The translations under genes and the position numbers were made by a program. From the NCBI GenBank assembly GCA_016840025.1, contig JAEOTF010000047.1, positions 1-14,345 of the forward strand: DNA of 14,345 nt, given 5' to 3'. Under the pieces are notes generated by a model. It saw only the letters and a list, made by a program, of their open reading frames with translations, had not been told where the DNA came from and made no database searches. Position 1 is the stretch's first letter. Every line of letters begins with the position of its first letter. This stretch comes from Candidatus Hodarchaeota archaeon. GTDB lineage: Archaea > Asgardarchaeota > Heimdallarchaeia > Hodarchaeales > YT1-039. This document shows, in pieces, positions 8,799 through 14,345 of the stretch.

Positions 8799-9659
8799 TT
8801 GACCGATATTTGCAAATTCCAAAGATTTTTCACATTAATCCTTATAGTAACTAGTTTAGGGATAGTATTAGTAAATATAACAAGTGCTGGAAAAAGTAAT
8901 CCTTCTCAACAGGAGCCCCGTAATGTCTATGGCATTGTGTATTATAATGGCACCCTCGTTGGCACAGGTGCAAATGTAACCCTTACTAATCTCCGTACAA
9001 ATGAGAATCTGACTACAATCACTAATGAAAATAGCTCATATGTCTTTGATCTTCAATCTCTTCCATCACCCTATCAAGATGGGGATCCATTGCGAATTGA
9101 AGCACGATTTAATGAGTTAATTGGACAAGCTTTTGAAAATATCGATCTTGCTCAACCAGGACTTCAGATCGATGTAAATCTAGAAAAAGTTACCCTTGCA
9201 TCCTATCGGATTTGGGGATATACATATTTTGAGAATTATACGCTAATCGAAAAGAGTGTTACAATTACTATTACAAATCAACGAACTAAGGAAGAAATTA
9301 ATATACAAAGCTCAATTATCGGGAAATTTGAATGTGATATTTCCACTATGTCATTAGGTTATAAGAATCTGGACACACTGAAATTGGATTCAGTTTTTAG
9401 GGATGAATGGTATAGCTCAGCCAAAGTAACTGTTAATTTGGGTAACACAAACCTGGAGTCAAAAAAAGATTTATTTTATACCCAAAAAGGCGAGGTAACA
9501 ACATCTTCCTCCTCAACGAGTAGTTCAACATTGTCCATGTCTTCCACAAGCTCATCAAAAGGAAAATCATCCTCCCTAGATATATTATCTCTAGGGATTG
9601 CTCTTAGTGTCTTACCTCTCCTAAAAATCCATAGAGCTTACAAGGAAAAAAAAAGATAA
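8799..9659 (+). CDS. Small surface protein: two carboxypeptidase-regulatory-like modules on a Ser stalk
   Basis: 286 residues from TTG 8799, supported by GGAGGAG 8 bases upstream. The signal segment covers 9-28, possibly cut after TSA (residue 30). Two related beta-sandwich modules follow: 42-133 (VYGIVYYNGTLV, then GANVTLTNLRT) and 135-229 (RIWGYTYFENYTLI, then VTITITNQRT). The shared G-x-[VTY]-x-[YF] opening and T-N-x-R-T turn indicate internal duplication and fit the carboxypeptidase-regulatory/CNA-B-like class of structural Ig folds, which are non-enzymatic. A Ser/Thr-rich stalk (about 232-258) suits O-glycosylation and leads to a C-terminal membrane segment (259-276) and a KEKKR tail. 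No PGF motif is present, so it is probably simply membrane-anchored. It overlaps nothing but abuts the upstream stop, implying coupled translation. Probably an accessory surface subunit. Confidence 0.87.
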   Translation: MTDICKFQRFFTLILIVTSLGIVLVNITSAGKSNPSQQEPRNVYGIVYYNGTLVGTGANVTLTNLRTNENLTTITNENSSYVFDLQSLPSPYQDGDPLRIEARFNELIGQAFENIDLAQPGLQIDVNLEKVTLASYRIWGYTYFENYTLIEKSVTITITNQRTKEEINIQSSIIGKFECDISTMSLGYKNLDTLKLDSVFRDEWYSSAKVTVNLGNTNLESKKDLFYTQKGEVTTSSSSTSSSTLSMSSTSSSKGKSSSLDILSLGIALSVLPLLKIHRAYKEKKR

Positions 9660-9673
9660 AAAAATAGGAATTC

Positions 9674-11341
9674 GTGATTAAACTGAGTAGAAAGAACTCA
9701 AATATTAAAGAATCATTGAAAATAGTCTTATTAGGAAGCCTACTATTATGTCCTATCTTATTTACCGTTTACTTTTCATTTACCGACAATGAACTAACAG
9801 TACAAGATGATTATTACAAGAAATTTAAGTTAGAGGACAATTGGGCATTAATAGTGGAAGTTATCCCGTACCCAAATGTACTCTATGAAGAAAAATCTAA
9901 TTACGTCCCACCTCCACAGAAAATCAATTCTACTCAAATAACTAATAATTCACAGACAGACTCCATCCCAATCTCGTTGGTTTATTCGAGCTGGACAGGA
10001 AATAAGACTCATAACCCAATTAGTGAATATCAAAATATTGAACTTAACTGTCCAAGATATGAAATTTTTCAAATCAGGGCACACAATACGGATTTGCAGC
10101 TTATTCTCTCTATCATTCTTCATTCAAATAGTGAAAGGCATACTTTGAATACTGAATTTAATTTAGCAGACCTAGGATTAAGCTCCTTTCATTTCGTTTA
10201 TCTAAAAGTCTACTTTGAAATAAATTCTAAAAAAGATGTAATAACAGAGAATTTGTTAAAAGTACGATTACAGACAGAAGAAGAATACTATAAACTACAA
10301 TTTGAGCAGAAATCTAACCCGTTTGAAGATAGTCAAGATGATTCACTTAGAAAATCTTCCTCTCGTGCTCCTCGAACACAAGAACCCTATTCAATCTTTG
10401 GAATTGTGCGATTTCAAAACTCTTCTATAGTTCCTGGAGCTACAGTCCAAGTAATTAATCGAGATGATGGGGATACCAATGGTACGACAACAACAGATGA
10501 TAGTGGTCAATATGTCATTGATCTTGCTAGTTTTTCTGAGTATAACACCTCAGACGAGATTTTGGTAAGAGTACAGCTAAATAATCAATGGAGTGGCGGC
10601 AACATCGGTTATGTGGATACTACACCAGGAACGTTTATCAATGTCACAGTATGGTGGTTGCAGATAGACGAAATATACTACTATAGCACTGTTTTCCTCC
10701 GTAAAGACCAGTATGTAGTGGTTTATAATCCATCTACTTTTGCTCAAAATATCACAGGTATAGTAGTGTCTGATGGGATTGGTTACGCTAGATTCCCCAA
10801 TTACACTCTAAATGCGGAATCTTATGTTATTGTCGCAAAGACAACAACTGAGTATAATGATACTTTCCCCATCAATAGTCCTGATTTTGATTGGAATCAG
10901 GCAACGAAAGGAGCGGATAATCTGATCAATTGCGAAACCGAGTCAGAAGCAACATCAAAACTGGACTTTAACCCCGCTGGTGACGTTGTTTTCCTCTCAG
11001 ACAATTATCCTTCCGTTATATCGCTTGATTTAGTAGTTTGGGGGAGTTATTCCGAAGCAAATATCCCTGAAAGGTTTTTTGATGGGATTGCAGCTCCAAG
11101 TACCTCTTCAGGCAAGACGATTGGCCGAATTGACATAGGGTATGAGGGAGTAGAACCTTGGGAGACTAAAGAAGATTTAAGTACATCATTTCACGAATTT
11201 TCACGAACAGCAGATGAACCACCACCCGGTGGATTCTATCCTGAACTTAACATACATTATTCCTACGCTATCCCCTTAGGGATACTTTTCGCTACAATTC
11301 TGGCAATTATTGTTTCAAAGCAGAAAAAAAAACAAACTTGA
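9674..11341 (+). CDS. Membrane-anchored surface protein with lamin-tail domain
   Basis: 555 residues from GTG 9674, 14 bases after the previous stop; AGGAA just upstream is a modest ribosome site. The signal/anchor covers 15-36. Residues about 37-235 are beta-rich and unrecognised. A carboxypeptidase-regulatory-like module occupies 239-325 (YSIFGIVRFQNSS, then DDSGQYVIDL). Residues 331-490 look like a lamin-tail domain: IDEIYYYS, QYVVVYNPS, a G-x-x-VSDG turn, FPNYTLNAESYVIVAK, then GDVVFLSD and LDLVVWGS, the canonical order of this Ig-like fold (strand with YNP, G-W-like turn, edge strand after L-x-x-x-x-Y, D-x-V strand). The segment ends DEPPPGGF, like the TPG close of other such domains. 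A C-terminal membrane segment (531-549) and SKQKKKQT tail follow. In bacteria and archaea lamin-tail domains occur in secreted proteins and often bind or anchor others. No catalytic motif is visible. Confidence 0.87.
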   Translation: MIKLSRKNSNIKESLKIVLLGSLLLCPILFTVYFSFTDNELTVQDDYYKKFKLEDNWALIVEVIPYPNVLYEEKSNYVPPPQKINSTQITNNSQTDSIPISLVYSSWTGNKTHNPISEYQNIELNCPRYEIFQIRAHNTDLQLILSIILHSNSERHTLNTEFNLADLGLSSFHFVYLKVYFEINSKKDVITENLLKVRLQTEEEYYKLQFEQKSNPFEDSQDDSLRKSSSRAPRTQEPYSIFGIVRFQNSSIVPGATVQVINRDDGDTNGTTTTDDSGQYVIDLASFSEYNTSDEILVRVQLNNQWSGGNIGYVDTTPGTFINVTVWWLQIDEIYYYSTVFLRKDQYVVVYNPSTFAQNITGIVVSDGIGYARFPNYTLNAESYVIVAKTTTEYNDTFPINSPDFDWNQATKGADNLINCETESEATSKLDFNPAGDVVFLSDNYPSVISLDLVVWGSYSEANIPERFFDGIAAPSTSSGKTIGRIDIGYEGVEPWETKEDLSTSFHEFSRTADEPPPGGFYPELNIHYSYAIPLGILFATILAIIVSKQKKKQT

Positions 11342-11378
11342 GAAGAATTTGACTGAAATTTAGGATCATTGATAACCA

Positions 11379-13946
11379 ATGAGAAAACCTTCCTTTCACA
11401 TAATATCAGGTCCGTTGATCCTTTTCGTTGTGATATTGATCCCTGGTATCGTTTATCTTCAAAATGAGATATATTTAACTCCAATGAATCCGTCAGCTAA
11501 TGATCTGCCAAAAAAACCCAAGTTAAGAGGAATAAGATCCCCTTCATCTGAAATATTTTATTTCTCCTCAGATTTTGAAGGAAGTTCAGCGATTAGTTTT
11601 ACAAATGGATCAAATTGGAATTGGATTGATGGCATTCCCAGTCCCAGTGGGGATGTACCATCCCAATATTATGGAGAAAGTCCAACACACAGCTTTTTTT
11701 ATGGAAATCCGACAACAGGAGAAGTTCCGGATGATCCAAATTATGGGGGGGATCCTACTGTTGCTGATCTCTCAACACCAAGTATTGATTTGTCTAGTGC
11801 TGTTAATCCACTATTGACATTCCAACATTGGTATCAATGCTTATACGATAGTGGGGGTGATGACTTGTACGACTATGGACAAGTATGGATCAATGATACA
11901 AGTGGGATACCCGCATTACTGACACCAACGGGCGGCTATCCTATCACTGATCAGAGTGGGTATAGCGGTTATGCTGTGGACTTCGGACAGAATGGAGTTG
12001 GTTGGACCAATGCATCATATGATTTAACACCATATATTGGTACAACTGTGAAAATTATTTTCCGCGTTATTGCAACAGACTTAGGATTCCACGCGGGAGG
12101 ATGGTATCTGGATGATATTAAGGTGAATGAAACAGCGGATGTAACACCACCCGTTATAACTCCATTAAACACTACTGTTACGATTGATGAGGGATCTACA
12201 GATATCTTAAGTTGGAATGTTAGTGATGATGAACCAGATCGCTATAATATCACTCGAGATGGGACTCTAGTCGATAATGGAACTTGGGTTAATGGGTGGA
12301 TAAATATTAGTCTCGGTTTGCTTCCTGCAGGTGTTTTTGGATATAATCTTACTGTGAATGATACTACAGGGAATGTAGCCTCATCTTCAATAACAGTAAC
12401 TGTGCATGATATCATTACTCCTTCAATTACTGGTCCAGCAGTAATGGAGATATTAGAAGAGAATACATCAACTACAGTTCTTCAGTGGAATGCATCAGAT
12501 AATCATCCGCTGTGGTACAATATCACAATGGATGGATCTTTACAGACTGAGAATCCTTGGGATGGATCTGACCTATCTTATCCGTTAACTACATTGACTC
12601 CAGGCAATCATACATTTTTAGCGACTGTAGAAGATATTTCAGGTAATACAAATCAATCAACGACCGTCGTTGTGGTTCGAAGTTCTAGACCTTATGTAGA
12701 ACCAGTATCTGATTTTACTGTTGCTGAAGGTTCTTCAACGAACATCACTTGGTATACTCTAGATGATACTCCATTTTGGTACAATATTACATTAGATGAA
12801 GACGTGATAGCGAACAGCACTTGGATACAATCTTATATTTCTATCACATTATCTAATCTCACACTTGGTCAATACAACGTTACTTTATGGCTTTTTGATT
12901 CCAATGGATTTAATAATAGTGATTTGGTAATTATTACTGTCGTAGATGAAACAAGCCCCGTCATAGAGGGACCATCTGGTCTAACATATGAAGAAGGGAT
13001 AGCAAATCATTCTCTTTCTTGGAATGTGACTGACCTCCATCCACAATCGTTTACCATCTCGATTGATGGTGAAATAATCATTCCTTCAGACCAATGGAAT
13101 TCAACGCAAAATATCACAGTTGATGTAGGTGGATTAGGATACGGACAACACACACTTGTATTAAGTGTAGATGACGTTGGAGGGAATGTGAAAACTCATA
13201 CAGCAATTATTACGGTCTTAGACAATCAATTGCCAGTTATTAGCCAACTAGAAGACATTATATTTTATGAGGCTGAAAAACAGAGTTTTATATGGCTTGT
13301 CTATGATCTTAACCCTTCTAACATTCGTATTTATCGGAATAGCAGTCTGATTTCAAATATGAAATGGGAAAACAGAAATAAATCTATTACTGTTTCAATC
13401 GCTCACTTACCAGTTGGAAATTATACATACCGTATTGAAGTGTTAGACTTAGCAGGAAATCAACAAGTAGGTAATATAACAATACAAGTTTTACAAAAAG
13501 ATCACACGTTGCCTATTATTTCTGGATTAAGTTTGGTTAATTATTCACAAACCCTTTTACCAATTACTCTCACATGGCAAGCAGAGGATCTAAATCCCTC
13601 TCATTATCAAATCTACATCAATAACACATTAATTAGGAATGTAATCTGGAATGGTTCTTGGATTCGATTATCTCAAAATTTTAGTATTGGGACATGGAAC
13701 GTAACAATCCAGGTTACTGATATAGGTAATAATAGTGTTCACTTTACAACAATAGTAATAATACACGAACCTGAGCCACAGAGTACCACAACCCCATTAA
13801 CGACACAAACAAGCACAACTGTTTCTTCCAGTTCAAGTACATCAGAATCTTCAAAAAATTCCCCAGGTTTTAATATTTTACTTATTTTATTTATTTTATT
13901 TACCATTAGTAGAACTTTGAGAAGAAAAAAACAAGATAAGAAATAA
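11379..13946 (+). CDS. Surface protein with jelly-roll head, six Ig-like repeats and PGF-type tail
   Basis: 855 residues from ATG 11379, 37 bases after the previous gene. The signal/anchor covers 11-27. The head, about 60-253, matches the jelly-roll/MAM-like domain found C-terminal in immune-inhibitor-A-type M6 proteases: SSDFEGS opening, LSTPSIDLSS, LTFQHWYQ, GYSGYAVDFGQ, YDLTPYIGTTVKIIFRV and the closing GGWYLDDIKV. No metalloprotease domain accompanies it. Six Ig-like repeats begin at residues 254, 345, 435, 525, 617 and 709 (90-92 residues each) with the pattern P-x-I, an E-E/EG turn, W-x-x-x-D-x-x-P, Y-x-I, W and D-x-x-GN. A Thr/Ser stalk (801-828) leads to SPGF (PGF at 829-831), a membrane segment and RRKKQDKK. 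That is the organisation of PGF-CTERM tails processed by archaeosortase in other archaea. Likely a glycosylated stalk with a binding head. Confidence 0.9.
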   Translation: MRKPSFHIISGPLILFVVILIPGIVYLQNEIYLTPMNPSANDLPKKPKLRGIRSPSSEIFYFSSDFEGSSAISFTNGSNWNWIDGIPSPSGDVPSQYYGESPTHSFFYGNPTTGEVPDDPNYGGDPTVADLSTPSIDLSSAVNPLLTFQHWYQCLYDSGGDDLYDYGQVWINDTSGIPALLTPTGGYPITDQSGYSGYAVDFGQNGVGWTNASYDLTPYIGTTVKIIFRVIATDLGFHAGGWYLDDIKVNETADVTPPVITPLNTTVTIDEGSTDILSWNVSDDEPDRYNITRDGTLVDNGTWVNGWINISLGLLPAGVFGYNLTVNDTTGNVASSSITVTVHDIITPSITGPAVMEILEENTSTTVLQWNASDNHPLWYNITMDGSLQTENPWDGSDLSYPLTTLTPGNHTFLATVEDISGNTNQSTTVVVVRSSRPYVEPVSDFTVAEGSSTNITWYTLDDTPFWYNITLDEDVIANSTWIQSYISITLSNLTLGQYNVTLWLFDSNGFNNSDLVIITVVDETSPVIEGPSGLTYEEGIANHSLSWNVTDLHPQSFTISIDGEIIIPSDQWNSTQNITVDVGGLGYGQHTLVLSVDDVGGNVKTHTAIITVLDNQLPVISQLEDIIFYEAEKQSFIWLVYDLNPSNIRIYRNSSLISNMKWENRNKSITVSIAHLPVGNYTYRIEVLDLAGNQQVGNITIQVLQKDHTLPIISGLSLVNYSQTLLPITLTWQAEDLNPSHYQIYINNTLIRNVIWNGSWIRLSQNFSIGTWNVTIQVTDIGNNSVHFTTIVIIHEPEPQSTTTPLTTQTSTTVSSSSSTSESSKNSPGFNILLILFILFTISRTLRRKKQDKK
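12138..13778 (+). repeat. Six tandem 90-92-residue Ig-like repeats encoded in the PGF-tail protein
   Basis: Protein-level repeat periods are 91, 90, 90, 92, 92 and about 92 residues. In the first three copies a YNIT sequon recurs at the same place (RYNIT, WYNIT, WYNIT), and NGTW or NSTW follows, so candidate glycans would repeat along one face of the rod. DNA identity between copies is low. Confidence 0.75.
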
Positions 13947-13961
13947 GAGGAATCAAATGGA

Positions 13962-14345
13962 ATGGAGTCAGACGAAGGAGAAATACTAAACCAAAAAATT
14001 GCTCTTGCTGCCAAGTGGATAGCAAATTCAAAGCATTTAGTTATTTTTACAGGTGCTGGAATTAGTACAGAATCAGGTTTACCAGATTTTAGAGGACCAG
14101 AAGGAGTATGGACGCTTCGAGATAAAGGTTTGAAACCTAAGTTACCTAAAAAACCTTGGTCTGAAGTAGAACCAAATGCAGCACATCTAGCCATAGTTGA
14201 GCTCCAAAACTTCGGTTTAATGAAGTTTTTAATCTCACAGAATGTTGATAATCTCCATTTGAAGTCAGGAATCAAGCCCGAGTTGATCGCAGAATTACAT
14301 GGGAATAGTACTTTAGTACGATGTCTCAGCTGTGATCAACAGTTC
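13962..14345 (+). CDS. SIRT6-like NAD-dependent protein deacylase (sirtuin), 3' end missing
   Basis: 128 codons from ATG 13962 to the window edge. An ATG at 13957 in another frame stops after ten codons, and GAGGA at 13947-13951 is well placed for 13962. The sirtuin signature is complete so far: FTGAGIS (29-35), GLPDFRGPEGVW (39-50), SQNVDNLH (92-99, NAD-binding Q-N-x-D), the catalytic His113 in ELHGN, and the first zinc-site pair C121-x-x-C124. The stretch GVWT followed by RDKGLKPK and the P-x-x-x-H-x-A-x-x-x-L-x-x-x-G-L-x-x-F-L spacing matches eukaryotic SIRT6 more than the shorter archaeal Sir2 proteins I can recall. Sirtuins use NAD to remove acetyl or longer acyl groups from lysines. It follows the surface gene by 15 bases, so is probably co-transcribed, but no functional tie to surface structure is evident. 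The second Cys pair and C-terminal half are outside the window. Confidence 0.95.
   Translation, partial: MESDEGEILNQKIALAAKWIANSKHLVIFTGAGISTESGLPDFRGPEGVWTLRDKGLKPKLPKKPWSEVEPNAAHLAIVELQNFGLMKFLISQNVDNLHLKSGIKPELIAELHGNSTLVRCLSCDQQF

Noticed and set aside
9481..9659. Sortase LPxTG anchor in the Ser-stalk protein
   Set aside because: The C-terminus has a membrane segment and basic tail but no LPxTG or PGF motif; a plain membrane anchor explains it.
13739..14275. Minus-strand open frame of 178 codons opposite the sirtuin start
   Set aside because: It opposes two well-supported genes, including the conserved sirtuin motifs, and its translation has no recognisable features; it is an antisense shadow.

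Overview
The window (about two-thirds A+T) looks archaeal and most probably comes from an Asgard archaeon. The evidence is indirect: large N-glycosylation-sequon-rich surface proteins, a PGF-type C-terminal surface-sorting tail, frequent TTG/GTG start codons behind Shine-Dalgarno sites, Ig-like repeats of a style I associate with Asgard surface proteins, a membrane protein whose cytoplasmic end looks like a longin fold, and a SIRT6-like sirtuin. No rRNA or marker gene is present to settle the lineage.

Layout. At the left edge, on the minus strand, is the N-terminal 341 codons of a polytopic M48 (HtpX-like) zinc metalloprotease, cut by the window edge just after its active site. A 122-bp divergent intergenic region separates it from a plus-strand series that fills the rest of the window: (1) a single-span receptor-like protein with a beta-rich ectodomain and a longin-like cytoplasmic domain; (2) a 1063-residue secreted or N-anchored protein with invasin-type Ig domains and a duplicated C-terminal domain; (3) an 800-residue protein with six Ig/cadherin-like repeats; (4) a small two-domain protein on a Ser/Thr stalk; (5) a lamin-tail-domain surface protein; (6) an 855-residue protein with an immune-inhibitor-A-like jelly roll, six Ig-like repeats and a PGF-type tail; (7) the first 128 codons of a SIRT6-like NAD-dependent deacylase, running off the right edge.

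Genes 2 to 7 are separated by only 5, 0, 14, 37 and 15 bases, so from 3199 onward the region reads as one polycistronic unit. The 126-bp gap in front of it holds a pair of identical 22-bp direct repeats spaced 33 bp apart, immediately upstream of an AT-rich promoter-like element: the best candidate control site for the operon. Genes 3, 4 and 5 share a small beta-sandwich module and several proteins share the plan signal/TM + beta domains + Thr/Ser stalk + C-terminal TM + basic tail, so the cluster probably builds a glycosylated cell-surface layer or adhesion structure, with the longin-domain protein a possible link from surface to cytoplasm. No CRISPR array, transposon, tRNA or rRNA was seen.
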